DNA of 17,727 bases from Pseudobdellovibrio sp. (GCA_025449725.1 JANWIU010000156.1:1-17727); one strand, 5' to 3'. Counted from the first letter of the stretch, positions 7,371-14,977 are shown. Notes: generated by a model not told the origin, from the letters alone. Translations and numbers: made by a program.

Positions 7371-8504
7371 TTAAGACTGTTTTATCGAAAATTCGACTGC
7401 TTTTTTAACAGCATCGATCACGATATTTTGAGTCTTGTCGTCCATATCTGGGTACATCGGAATGCTCACGACGTGTTCTGCTGCCCAGCGTGAAACGCTG
7501 ATATCGTGAGTGCTGCTAACGTTTTGCTTATACCAAGGCTGATCGGCCATGGTCATTGGGTAGTGGACCGCCGTTGGCACTTGCAGTTCCGTCATTTTCT
7601 TCTGAAAAAGTTCACGGTTTGTAACAGTTAGAGTGTATTGAGCCCAAACGCTGCCATTGCCTTCTTTTAGATGCGGTGTGGAAAAGTTAGGATCCACTTT
7701 TTCCAGTCCTGAAAATGCGCTGGTGTAGGCTGTAGCTATTTTCTGGCGCTGTTCAACTTCCCAGTCATATCTTTCCATTTTTGCTAACAGAATTGCGCAC
7801 TGAATTGTATCCAGGCGGCCGTTTAATCCTAAACGCGTATGGTAGTAACGCTTTTCAGATCCGTGGTCGCGGATTTCCTTCATGATAGTGTTAAGTTTTG
7901 TATCATTTGTAAAAATGGCTCCGCCATCGCCATAGCAACCCAGAGGTTTTGCCGGATAAAATGAAGTTCCCGCAGCAGTGGTTACGGCGCCACTTTTTTT
8001 AGTTTTATATTTGGCCCCATAGGACTGGGCCGTATCTTCAATTACCGGCAGATTGTGTTTTTTTGCTAATGCATTGATTTCATCCAGGTCAGCTGCCTGG
8101 CCGTACAATGAGACCGGCATAATAGCTTTTGTTTTAGAGGTAATAGCCGCTTCGATTTTTTTAACATCAACATTAAAAGTTTTTTTGTCGATATCTACAA
8201 AAACGGGTTTTGCGCCAGCAAGAACAATTGTTTCTGCCGTGGCGATAAACGAAAATGCAGTAGTAATAACTTCATCTCCTGGCCCAACACCCAGAGCCAT
8301 TAGTGGGATTAAAAGTGCATCAGTGCCGCTTGCAACAGCTAAACAATGCTGCGTTCCTGTATGTTCGGCCAGCTTTTTTTCAAGCTCGGCAACTTCTGGC
8401 CCACCAATATAAGCGCCGCTTTCCAGAACTTTTTGAATACGCCCATCAATGGATTCTTTTAACGCTAGATATTGAGTCTTTAGGTCAATAAAAGGGACGC
8501 CCAT
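7371..8504 (-). CDS. DegT/DnrJ/EryC1/StrS sugar aminotransferase, WbpE/GnnB-like
   Basis: This 377-aa PLP-dependent fold-type I aminotransferase acts on nucleotide sugars. Visible marks are YIGGPEVAELE (32-42), ASGTDALLIPLMALGVGPGD (58-77), PVSLYGQAADL (130-140), VIEDTAQSYGA (154-164, Asp157 against the PLP ring) and SFYPAKPLGCYGDGGA (181-196), where Lys186 should form the Schiff base. The block around 181-200 and the GLNGRLDT motif (226-233) are very close to WbpE, which makes UDP-3-amino sugars from 3-keto intermediates. GnnB, which makes UDP-GlcNAc3N for lipid A with 2,3-diaminoglucose, belongs to the same group. The neighbouring kdsA favours an LPS role, but no partner dehydrogenase lies in the window, so WbpE-type and GnnB-type cannot be separated. 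AAGGAG 5-6 nt before the ATG is a strong Shine-Dalgarno. It is first in the minus-strand operon. Confidence 0.93.
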   Translation of the reverse strand: MGVPFIDLKTQYLALKESIDGRIQKVLESGAYIGGPEVAELEKKLAEHTGTQHCLAVASGTDALLIPLMALGVGPGDEVITTAFSFIATAETIVLAGAKPVFVDIDKKTFNVDVKKIEAAITSKTKAIMPVSLYGQAADLDEINALAKKHNLPVIEDTAQSYGAKYKTKKSGAVTTAAGTSFYPAKPLGCYGDGGAIFTNDTKLNTIMKEIRDHGSEKRYYHTRLGLNGRLDTIQCAILLAKMERYDWEVEQRQKIATAYTSAFSGLEKVDPNFSTPHLKEGNGSVWAQYTLTVTNRELFQKKMTELQVPTAVHYPMTMADQPWYKQNVSSTHDISVSRWAAEHVVSIPMYPDMDDKTQNIVIDAVKKAVEFSIKQS

Positions 8505-8548
8505 GGTAACTCCTTTAGTGGATTGGTCCTCTATTATTCCTCTAAGTA

Positions 8549-8568
8549 TCCACTATGTCTATTGTGGA
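8549..8568. repeat. Imperfect inverted repeat in divergent intergenic region
   Basis: Arms of 8 nt (TCCACTAT and ATTGTGGA, one mismatch) flank GTCT, between the divergent aminotransferase and M13 peptidase genes. It lies 45 nt upstream of the aminotransferase start and could be an operator for either gene. It is followed by an A-run on the plus strand, so it is not a terminator in that direction. Regulatory function is only a guess. Confidence 0.25.
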
Positions 8569-8629
8569 AAAAAAGCTTCACGTTATGACTCGTATCGTGA
8601 CAATATAGTGAACTATTGAATGAAATTTC

Positions 8630-8635
8630 AGGAGG
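8630..8635 (+). promoter_or_regulatory. Shine-Dalgarno AGGAGG fixing the GTG start of the M13 peptidase
   Basis: AGGAGG ends 6 nt before the GTG at 8642, ideal spacing. It supports GTG rather than a later Met such as Met28, which would remove the signal peptide. A -10-like TATAGT lies upstream at 8604-8609 without a convincing -35. Confidence 0.75.
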
Positions 8636-8641
8636 ATCGTC

Positions 8642-10660
8642 GTGATTAAATTCGCATATGTTGTTTTTAGGCTATCAGCACTTATCTTTTTTTGCGCTCC
8701 AATCGCGCAGGCTGCTGAGAAGATGAGTGCCATGCAGCCAAGCTCTCTGGTGCCGGAAGTTAGAAAATTTGAATTAGACGAGACAGTAAACCCTTGTAAC
8801 GACTTTCACGCGTATGTCTGTTCAAAAGTGGAAAACAGCTTCAAGTTAAGAGACGACAGAAGCGCACATACGTTTTCCTTCAATGATTCGGACGAACGAC
8901 TGCTTGAAAAGAAAAAGGAATTTTTTAAAAATATCGATCAGGTAAAAAAATTAAGTCCGCGATCGTTGCAGTTTAAAGATTTTTACCAAGCGTGCATGAA
9001 TGAAGAAGCTTCGGCAAATGAAGAGCGAGCGCTTGTAAAGGCATTGGCTGATGAAGTTGCAGGTATTAAAACTATCGAACAGTTTATCGAACTAAACCGT
9101 CAAAACATGACTAATGAGAAATGGTCTGTAATGAATTACGATATTTTGCCAAGTATTGATAATCCTTTGATTTATGATTTGGCCTTCGATATCACTTTAA
9201 TGGGGCTGCCGGAGCACAGTTATTACGATAATAAAGAGTTGGTGACTGAATTCAGAAATCTGATGGCCGAATTTTTCAATACAATTTATCCAAATGAAAG
9301 CAAAGATGATCACTTAAAGCGCGCGCAGGCGATCGTTGATTTCGAAATGAAATTCAAACCTTCGTACCCGCTACCGGCAGAGTTCCGCAACCGCTACACG
9401 GAGCCGCGAAAAATTTCACGTGCCGCTTTTATAAAAAACAACAGCAAAATGAAGCTGCAGTCTTTCTTTGACAAATATATTCCGAAAAAGACGCAGATTC
9501 GAGACTTTGTTCCTGAGAGTGCCGAGTTTTTAGAAAAGGAATTAACGGCGGAAAATCTTCAGGTCTTGAAGGACATGTACACTTACCGGAATGCACGTAT
9601 GTATATGGATGATGCCTACCCTGAATTATTTAAAAAGCGCTGGGAGTTTTCGCATAAGTTTTTAGGCGGCCCTTTAACCCGGTCCGTGAGAGAAGAGCGC
9701 TGTACTGAAGGTGCAATGGGCGCTTTCACACGTGAACTTGATATTGAAATGCTTCCCCGTGTATTTCCGGATTTTCCAAAACAGAAAATGGTAGCTGTTG
9801 CGGAAAAAATCAGAGGTTCTATAATTAACGGGATACAAAAGAACACTTGGCTATCAGCAAAGAGCAAAGCCGGCGCAATAAAAAAAATTAAGACAGCGAA
9901 ACTACAGTTGGTTCAGCCAACCACTGACAAAGAATGGGATTTCCGGCCAGTAGTAAAGCTGGATTCTGCGAAACGCTATGAGAATGGAAGAATTTTAGCT
10001 GAGGCCAGCCACAAAGAGGCATTTAAAAAAATGCGCGAAGGCGTTAATCAACTGGCGTGGGGAATGGGACCTTTGACAGTTAATGCTTATTATTCACCGG
10101 ACAAAAACAAATTTGTTTTACCGATTGGAATTTTGCAATATCCGTTTTTTGTTAAAGACGGAGGATTGATTGAAAATCTTGGTGCAGTGGGTGCTGTTGT
10201 CGGGCATGAGTTGGGCCATAGTATAGACGATGAGGGTTCCAAATTTGATTACACCGGTAAATTAAATCAGTGGATGTCGGATGAAGACATAAATAAGTTC
10301 AAAGAGCGCGGCCAAAAGATGATTACTCAGTTCAATAGCATTGGCCATAATGGAGACCTGACTCAAGGTGAAAACATTGCTGACTTAGTCGGTTTAACTT
10401 TCGCCTATAATGCAGCCTTTCCGGAAAACAAAGGTGAATTACAGGATAAAAAGAAATTCTTCGTTGCGTACGGCCGATTGTGGTGCGAAGTCATGAGAGA
10501 AAAGGCGCGAGAAATGCAGCTTAAGACCGACCCGCATAGTTTAGGCGAGGCACGGGTGAATGAGCAAGTTAAGCACCAAAACGGTTTTTATGAAGCCTTC
10601 TCTTGTAAAAAAGGCGATAAGCTTTATTTAGATGAGACAGAAAGAATTCGCATTTGGTAA
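8642..10660 (+). CDS. Exported M13 (neprilysin-type) zinc metallopeptidase
   Basis: This 672-aa endopeptidase of family M13 (neprilysin/PepO) cuts oligopeptides outside the cytoplasm. A signal peptide (residues 1-24, cleavage near AQAA) indicates periplasmic or outer location; no lipobox was seen. The N-terminal M13 domain starts with NPCNDFHAYVC (50-60), the family's opening Cys motif. The catalytic domain holds VNAYYSPDKNKFVLPIGILQ (480-499), zinc motif HELGH (522-526) and GENIAD (576-581), supplying the third zinc ligand Glu577 and Asp581. PHSLGEARVN (631-640) matches the substrate-binding Arg region, and the chain ends in the usual Trp672. All catalytic residues are present and the length is typical. 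It starts with GTG behind a perfect Shine-Dalgarno. The hydrolase downstream overlaps it by 7 nt if its TTG start is used. Confidence 0.96.
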   Translation: MIKFAYVVFRLSALIFFCAPIAQAAEKMSAMQPSSLVPEVRKFELDETVNPCNDFHAYVCSKVENSFKLRDDRSAHTFSFNDSDERLLEKKKEFFKNIDQVKKLSPRSLQFKDFYQACMNEEASANEERALVKALADEVAGIKTIEQFIELNRQNMTNEKWSVMNYDILPSIDNPLIYDLAFDITLMGLPEHSYYDNKELVTEFRNLMAEFFNTIYPNESKDDHLKRAQAIVDFEMKFKPSYPLPAEFRNRYTEPRKISRAAFIKNNSKMKLQSFFDKYIPKKTQIRDFVPESAEFLEKELTAENLQVLKDMYTYRNARMYMDDAYPELFKKRWEFSHKFLGGPLTRSVREERCTEGAMGAFTRELDIEMLPRVFPDFPKQKMVAVAEKIRGSIINGIQKNTWLSAKSKAGAIKKIKTAKLQLVQPTTDKEWDFRPVVKLDSAKRYENGRILAEASHKEAFKKMREGVNQLAWGMGPLTVNAYYSPDKNKFVLPIGILQYPFFVKDGGLIENLGAVGAVVGHELGHSIDDEGSKFDYTGKLNQWMSDEDINKFKERGQKMITQFNSIGHNGDLTQGENIADLVGLTFAYNAAFPENKGELQDKKKFFVAYGRLWCEVMREKAREMQLKTDPHSLGEARVNEQVKHQNGFYEAFSCKKGDKLYLDETERIRIW

Positions 10661-11625
10661 AAGTTTCGTTTTCAGAACAAAAACTGAATCTACTTGAAAT
10701 GCAGCCGGTGATTCCGGTTTTTACAGGCCACACGCAGACTGTAATCGGGCATATTGTGCCGTCGTTGACGGTGCAAAGAAAATATTCGGAACACATTTTG
10801 AAGCTGCCGGATGGGGATGAGCTGTATTTACTCTACAGTAACCAAGGGGGCCCTGTAACGGTCACTCTTGGTCATGGTTTGGGTGGAAGTTCAGATGCTG
10901 ATTACATTCGAAGGACTGCGGATCTGGCAGTTTCTAACAAATGGAACGTGATTTTGGTGAATCACAGGCGAGCCAGTTCCAAAGCCATTGCAAAAAAAAG
11001 TTATCACTCAGGCCGGGGAGAAGACATGAGCGCTGTCCTGGAGTGGAGCCGAAGTCAGTTCAAAGGAAGCCGCCAGATCGCTGTCGGCTTTTCCATGAGC
11101 GGTAGTATATTGCTTAATTTGCTCTGTGGCAGAAGTGGTACGGAGCAGCCCGACTACGGAATCGTGGTCAATGCCCCCTTAAATTTGAAAGATGCCGCGT
11201 TCAAACTGAGTAGCGGATTTAATAAAACTTATGACATACGTTTTTTTTATACGCTAAAAAAAATAATTGAATCCGATTCTGAATTTAAGCTGCCGGCTTA
11301 TGGAAGAACCGTTGATGTTGATGAGATTTATACTTCGAAGGCTAACGGCTTTAGAGACGCATTCGATTATTACGAAACCTGCTCTGCGTATTCTTACGTA
11401 GATAAAATTGAAACTCCGACTTTTGTACTATCGGCACATGATGATCCATTTATTGATGTGAAATATTATTTAGATGCTAAGTGGAGCAAGAACGTTCATT
11501 TGACGTTGCAAAAATACGGCGGGCACATGGGATATTTCAATAAAATAAAAGACCCCAAGTATGGTCGCCGATGGCTTGACCACTACCTGGGATCGGTATT
11601 TGGACAAATTCAGGAAAAGATTTAG
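10654..11625 (+). CDS. YheT-family alpha/beta hydrolase
   Basis: This predicted cytoplasmic esterase-like hydrolase (323 aa) has family marks FTGHTQTV (23-30, matching the usual NGH.QT), TLGHGLGGSSDADYIR (71-86), VNHRRAS (102-108, matching N.RG), nucleophile elbow VGFSMSG (144-150) with Ser147, LSAHDDPF (259-266) supplying Asp and GGHMGYF (289-295) supplying His291. The triad is therefore complete. The elbow is GFSMS rather than the usual GFSLG, a conservative change. Substrates of the family are poorly known. The start is uncertain: TTG at 10654 overlaps the M13 stop by 7 nt, while ATG at 10699 (residue 16) keeps all motifs; neither has a strong Shine-Dalgarno. It ends 2 nt from the convergent small membrane-protein gene. 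Confidence 0.9.
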   Translation: MVKVSFSEQKLNLLEMQPVIPVFTGHTQTVIGHIVPSLTVQRKYSEHILKLPDGDELYLLYSNQGGPVTVTLGHGLGGSSDADYIRRTADLAVSNKWNVILVNHRRASSKAIAKKSYHSGRGEDMSAVLEWSRSQFKGSRQIAVGFSMSGSILLNLLCGRSGTEQPDYGIVVNAPLNLKDAAFKLSSGFNKTYDIRFFYTLKKIIESDSEFKLPAYGRTVDVDEIYTSKANGFRDAFDYYETCSAYSYVDKIETPTFVLSAHDDPFIDVKYYLDAKWSKNVHLTLQKYGGHMGYFNKIKDPKYGRRWLDHYLGSVFGQIQEKI

Positions 11626-11627
11626 AA

Positions 11628-11882
11628 TTATTTGAGTTGTCTGAAAATCCACGTCTCATCCTTTTCTACTTGTATTATCCTAGGCTCGGTAAATAACAAT
11701 AGATGCACAATCAGACACAAACCCTTCAGGGCCCTGTAGCTGATGTAAAGCAGTACATTGAAAACTATCAATGCCACTTTGATTGCGACGTTTATTTTTT
11801 CATTTATCAATTTTGCCGTGTGTATGAGACGCAGCAAATTAATCTCTTCCCAATTTTCTTTATAGGCTCTTACCGCTTTCAT
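11628..11882 (-). CDS. Small membrane protein of unknown function, 84 aa
   Basis: An 84-aa protein begins MKAVRAYKENWEEINLLRLI. It has a charged amphipathic N-terminal helix (1-30), a hydrophobic stretch (about 32-66, one long or two short membrane helices around Tyr-Arg at 49-50) and a polar tail ending WIFRQLK. No family was recognised. Coding is supported by AAAGGAG 7 nt before the ATG, better than the Shine-Dalgarno of most neighbours. The overlapping plus-strand ORF (11703-11936) has no such signal and is taken as a shadow. It lies 100 nt downstream of the 48-aa ORF on the same strand and may share its transcript. It is convergent with the YheT-like gene, with a 2-nt gap, and no terminator is visible. 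Confidence 0.65.
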   Translation of the reverse strand: MKAVRAYKENWEEINLLRLIHTAKLINEKINVAIKVALIVFNVLLYISYRALKGLCLIVHLLLFTEPRIIQVEKDETWIFRQLK

Positions 11883-11978
11883 TTTGATTCTCCTTTGTTG
11901 AGGCGGATTGAACTGACCATTGCGGAATGCAAATGACCAATAACTTTAAATTTTAAAAACGATTATTTCTTTTGATTT

Positions 11979-11992
11979 CGCCTTATAAGGCG
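11979..11992. repeat. Perfect 14-bp palindrome CGCCTTATAAGGCG
   Basis: A perfect palindrome overlaps the TAA stop of the 48-aa ORF. As RNA it could form a 5-bp stem with a TATA loop. There is no T-run after it in either direction, so it is not a standard intrinsic terminator; it might be a protein-binding site or weak RNA stem. The adjacent 11883-11978 shows only AT-rich sequence and the Shine-Dalgarno of the 84-aa gene. Confidence 0.4.
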
Positions 11993-12129
11993 TTGCCCGT
12001 GGAGGGGCTCTTGACGATATCAGAAAGAAGAACATCATTAAATTTTTGATTTTGAGTGCTCATCGTCGGTTCGACGGACATTCCGATCTGTAGATCGAGT
12101 TGAATGTGAGCTTTAATATTTTGAATCAT
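11983..12129 (-). CDS. 48-aa small protein with strong expression signals
   Basis: The minus-strand ATG at 12129 opens a 48-codon frame ending TAA at 11983-11985, beginning MIQNIKAHIQLDLQIGMSVE and ending SPSTGNAL. Coding is supported by AAAGGAGGA with 5 nt to the ATG and a promoter-like pair just upstream (TTGAAA, 17 nt, GATAGT). The protein has no cysteine, membrane segment or signal peptide. The N-terminal third has alternating hydrophobic residues and the rest is polar (MSTQNQKFND). It resembles no family I recognise. It heads a possible two-gene unit with the 84-aa membrane protein. It could be a short cytoplasmic protein, a peptide precursor or a leader; the sequence does not decide. 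Confidence 0.6.
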   Translation of the reverse strand: MIQNIKAHIQLDLQIGMSVEPTMSTQNQKFNDVLLSDIVKSPSTGNAL

Positions 12130-12134
12130 GATAT

Positions 12135-12140
12135 CCTCCT
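12135..12140 (-). promoter_or_regulatory. Shine-Dalgarno AGGAGG of the 48-aa ORF
   Basis: On the minus strand AGGAGG, inside AAAGGAGGA, ends 5 nt before the ATG at 12129. It is one of the two best ribosome-binding sites in the window and the main reason to accept this short gene. Confidence 0.75.
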
Positions 12141-12152
12141 TTCGTTACTTTA

Positions 12153-12181
12153 ACTATCGGTGAGAGTGAAATATTTTTCAA
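12153..12181 (-). promoter_or_regulatory. Sigma-70-like promoter for the 48-aa ORF
   Basis: On the minus strand, TTGAAA (12181-12176, 5 of 6 to TTGACA) and GATAGT (12158-12153, 4 of 6 to TATAAT) are separated by exactly 17 nt. Transcription would begin near 12146, giving a leader of about 16 nt that just contains the Shine-Dalgarno. It is predicted from consensus matching only. Confidence 0.5.
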
Positions 12182-12221
12182 TGGATATTTTTTTTTGGCC
12201 CACATTATCAAAAGTTATTGG

Positions 12222-12234
12222 TTCCAAAGTGGAA
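12222..12234. repeat. Short inverted repeat TTCCA-AAG-TGGAA
   Basis: Five-base perfect arms with a 3-nt centre lie between the divergent 48-aa ORF and the LolD-like gene. It could be an operator half-site pair, but arms this short arise by chance. Confidence 0.2.
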
Positions 12235-12287
12235 TCATAACTGAAAATAGTGAGTGTAAAATCGTTGAATTGAAATAGAATAGCCCC

Positions 12288-12965
12288 ATGGATAACGTCG
12301 TAGAAATAAATAACGTATTTAAATCGTATCAATTGGGCTCGACCGAGGTCTACGCCATTCGTGGACTTTCGTTAAATATTAGACGAGGCGAATTTACCGC
12401 TCTCATCGGGGCATCCGGTTCGGGGAAGACGACTTTACTAAATTTGGTAGGCAGCCTCGACGTGGCCGACAAAGGCGAAATACTGATAGAAAATGTTTCT
12501 TTAAAAAATTTGAATGAAAATCAAAAAAGTTTTTTAAGGAATGAAAAAATCGGTTTTATTTTTCAGTCATTTAATTTGGTTCCGGTATTAAATGTATTTG
12601 AAAATGTAGAAGTTCCCTTAACGATTCGCAAAGGCTTGAAAGACAGCGAACGCAAGGCACGGGTATTGGCGGCATTAAAGGATGTTGGCTTAGAAGATTT
12701 CGCACAACATCGCCCCGACCAGCTTTCTGGCGGGCAAAGGCAGCGAGTGGCGATAGCGCGAGCTTTGGTAACTGAGCCGGTTTTAATTTTAGCGGACGAA
12801 CCGACTGCAAATCTGGATTCGAATACTGCTCACCACATTATCGATTTGATGTTAGAGCTGAACCGAAAGCGCAACACCACTTTCTTTTTCTGTACCCACG
12901 ATGAAAAGCTTATGAGCCGGGTGCAAAGAATCATAAAAATTAAAGATGGAGTACTGGTCGATTGA
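12288..12965 (+). CDS. LolD/MacB-type ABC transporter ATPase
   Basis: This 225-aa cytoplasmic ATPase would power a FtsX-type permease pair. All motifs are present: Walker A GASGSGKT (41-48), Q-loop IFQSFNLVP (91-99, Gln93), signature LSGGQRQRVAIARAL (146-160), Walker B VLILADE (165-171), D-loop NLD (175-177) and H-loop His204 (FFFCTHDEK). Length and the FNLVP and EPTANLD wording fit the LolD/MacB/FtsE group, which acts by mechanotransmission rather than by classical substrate passage. Its TGA overlaps the next gene's ATG (TGATG), so expression is coupled. No Shine-Dalgarno precedes the ATG; a TAGAAT hexamer (12276-12281) lies 6 nt upstream, raising the chance of a leaderless transcript. Which lipid or lipoprotein is moved cannot be told from the ATPase. 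Confidence 0.95.
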   Translation: MDNVVEINNVFKSYQLGSTEVYAIRGLSLNIRRGEFTALIGASGSGKTTLLNLVGSLDVADKGEILIENVSLKNLNENQKSFLRNEKIGFIFQSFNLVPVLNVFENVEVPLTIRKGLKDSERKARVLAALKDVGLEDFAQHRPDQLSGGQRQRVAIARALVTEPVLILADEPTANLDSNTAHHIIDLMLELNRKRNTTFFFCTHDEKLMSRVQRIIKIKDGVLVD

Positions 12966-14251
12966 TGTTTTTGAAATTTGCTTATTTAAATCTGTTTCGA
13001 AATAAACGCAGAACCCTGTCTACGGGGCTGGCGATTTGCATCGGATTCGTAGGATTAAATTTGCTGGGAGCTTATATCTTCCGGGTCAAAAAGGCTTTGG
13101 ACACAACTTCGGTCTATTCGGCATTGAACGGACACGTAAAGGTCTATAAAAAAGATTCTTTGGATCAATTTTCACTTCAACCACAAAAATTTATTTTTCA
13201 TCCTGATGAAGCCGGCAAAGTAGAAAAAGTTCTGGAGACTTTAAAGGAACACATTGATTACGTTGGCAAAAACCTTAACGGCACAGGTTTGTTATCCAAT
13301 GGCACCGTATCCCACCCGGTGATGTTCAGCAGTTTTGAACCTGAAGTATACGCCCGGTCAATGTCACAGCCAGAAATTAATCTTTGGGCGAAGGATTGGG
13401 TGCTGCCATCGCAGTTTGAAAGCGTTAAAGTTTTTGAAAAGAACAATGAAGTCGTGTCGATTACTCCGAAAATTGCGGATATCATGTCTGTTCGGTATCC
13501 GCTGGCACAGAATGAGTCGCTGCAGTTGGCCGGCCGCACGCTGGACGGTGATTTAAATGCCGTCAACGTAGATTTAGGAGCTGAGCACACCACTGGGATG
13601 CAGTTTCTAGAAGACACCTTAATTTTGGTGCCTTTTAAGAAGGTTCAGGAATTATTCGGGACGGAAGGAAATGAATCATTTTCGATCTACCTTAATAAGA
13701 ACGTCGACATTAAGACATTTAAAAATTTGCTAGACCGCAGGTTGTTTGATGCAGGCATTGAAGCTGATACTTATCTTTACTACGACGAAAAAATAAATTC
13801 AGTCTATCTGGGCACCATGGGATTTTTGTATGTGATGGGAGCTTTTTTTGTTTTTTTAATTGGAACTGCGGTCAGCTTGACGATCGTTAATTCTCTTACT
13901 ATGGGAATCATTGAGAGAACCCGTGAGATTGGAACATTGCTTGCTGTCGGATTTCAGCGCAGACAGGTATCAAGACTTTTTATCATAGAAAATTTGCTTG
14001 TAGGCCTCGCTTCGATCGCAGTAGGTATTGTTCTTTCATATCTGATTGCCGGTTTCGTTAATAATTTGAATATTCGTTTTATGCCACCGGGAGTTTCAGG
14101 AAAAATTCAGTTTCGGTTAGTATGGAATGTTGTCATCGCTGCATCAGTGGGAATCTTTGTATTAATACTTACGTTTGGTGCTTCTCTTGTGGTTATGAAA
14201 ACAAAAGAAAAAGCCAAACTTATCGATTTAATTAACGATGCGGGGGCATAA
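12965..14251 (+). CDS. FtsX/LolC/E-type ABC permease (first of two)
   Basis: This 428-aa inner-membrane permease has the type VII ABC topology: one N-terminal helix (about 20-40) after LNLFRNKRRTLSTG, a large periplasmic domain (about 42-283) and three C-terminal helices (about 285-312, 337-366, 385-411). The coupling segment IIERTREIGTLLAVGFQRRQ (315-334) is the FtsX-family signature. The periplasmic domain has the strand-rich MacB_PCD-like pattern, including TISTPKI-like SITPKIADI (165-173). I chose the ATG at 12965, overlapping the ATPase stop by 1 nt; TTG at 12962 would add one residue. It probably forms a heterodimer with the second permease, as LolC and LolE do. It shares little obvious sequence with that partner outside the FtsX core. 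LolC-versus-LolE identity is not assignable here. Confidence 0.93.
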   Translation: MFLKFAYLNLFRNKRRTLSTGLAICIGFVGLNLLGAYIFRVKKALDTTSVYSALNGHVKVYKKDSLDQFSLQPQKFIFHPDEAGKVEKVLETLKEHIDYVGKNLNGTGLLSNGTVSHPVMFSSFEPEVYARSMSQPEINLWAKDWVLPSQFESVKVFEKNNEVVSITPKIADIMSVRYPLAQNESLQLAGRTLDGDLNAVNVDLGAEHTTGMQFLEDTLILVPFKKVQELFGTEGNESFSIYLNKNVDIKTFKNLLDRRLFDAGIEADTYLYYDEKINSVYLGTMGFLYVMGAFFVFLIGTAVSLTIVNSLTMGIIERTREIGTLLAVGFQRRQVSRLFIIENLLVGLASIAVGIVLSYLIAGFVNNLNIRFMPPGVSGKIQFRLVWNVVIAASVGIFVLILTFGASLVVMKTKEKAKLIDLINDAGA

Positions 14252-14977
14252 ATGAAGCATCTATTTTTACTTCTGGTTCTCTTTTCTGCTGCGGCAAACG
14301 CAGACCTGGCTACTGAACTACTTGAAGCTTCTGACCAGGGCAGAGGAGGCATTAAGGACGGAATCGAATGGTCCGGGAAAGTTCAGACTTTCGAGAACGG
14401 CAATGAAACAAACCGCGAGTTTTTGATAAAAGCGAAGGACCATGATGCGCTGGTTGAAGCCGTAGCACCTGCGAAGAACAAAGGTGAAATATTTTTATTT
14501 AACGATCGGCAGATGTGGTTTTTTAAACCTTCACTTAAAAAACCGGTATCGATTTCAGCACGTCAAAAGCTGAGTGGCCAGGCTGCTAACGGTGACATTG
14601 CCTCTACTCACTATGCAAGAGATTACGCTGCGACGGTGGAAAAAACGGAAGTAATCGATGGCGTTAAGCACCATGTTCTATTTCTTAAAGCAAAAGCTAC
14701 GAATCTAACTTATGACCAGATCCGTTATTGGGTCAGTGAAAAAAGCAAACTGGCGACCAAAGCGGAATTTTTGACATTGCAGGGAGTGACGTTCAAGCGA
14801 GGTTTTTTAGAATATGAAAATAAATTGTCTGTGAATGGTAAAGTTATACCATTTATTAGCAAGCTCACAATTGTAGATGCCAAGTACGAAAACAATAAAA
14901 GTATTTTAACCTACAGTAACCCTAAAGTTGTTAATCATCCGGTGAGCCTCTTCAATTATAACAATATGACGAGATAG
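14252..14977 (+). CDS. LolA-like periplasmic carrier (outer-membrane lipoprotein-sorting family)
   Basis: This 241-aa exported protein has a signal peptide (residues 1-17, cleavage after AAANA). The mature part follows the LolA-like family often named 'outer membrane lipoprotein-sorting protein' (PF17131). Marks are MWFFKPSLKKPVSISARQKL (88-107), SGQAANGDIASTHYARDY (108-125), a VIDGVKHHVLFLKAK stretch (134-148), YDQIRYWVSEKS (154-165) and LATKAEFLTLQGVTFKRG (167-184). Such proteins have a half-open hydrophobic beta barrel that carries acyl chains through the periplasm. It starts directly after the first permease stop (0 nt), with GGGGG 6 nt before the ATG, and ends 2 nt before the second permease. 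Being encoded between two permease genes strongly suggests it is the dedicated shuttle of this transporter. The cargo is unknown. Confidence 0.88.
   Translation: MKHLFLLLVLFSAAANADLATELLEASDQGRGGIKDGIEWSGKVQTFENGNETNREFLIKAKDHDALVEAVAPAKNKGEIFLFNDRQMWFFKPSLKKPVSISARQKLSGQAANGDIASTHYARDYAATVEKTEVIDGVKHHVLFLKAKATNLTYDQIRYWVSEKSKLATKAEFLTLQGVTFKRGFLEYENKLSVNGKVIPFISKLTIVDAKYENNKSILTYSNPKVVNHPVSLFNYNNMTR

Noticed and set aside
8053..8412. 119-codon plus-strand ORF
   Set aside because: Antisense shadow of the aminotransferase, whose catalytic motifs are all intact in the other strand.
11881..11922. 13-codon minus-strand ORF ending in ATGA overlap with the 84-aa gene (possible leader peptide)
   Set aside because: No Shine-Dalgarno before its ATG and no attenuator-like stems; the overlap is easily chance.
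11703..11936. 77-codon plus-strand ORF
   Set aside because: It overlaps the 84-aa minus-strand gene, has no Shine-Dalgarno and its cysteine/aromatic-rich product looks like antisense translation.
11979..11992. Palindrome as an intrinsic terminator
   Set aside because: No T-run follows the stem on either strand.
12150..12332. 60-codon minus-strand ORF overlapping the LolD-like start
   Set aside because: No ribosome-binding site; it runs through the promoter region of the 48-aa ORF and into the ATPase gene in antisense.
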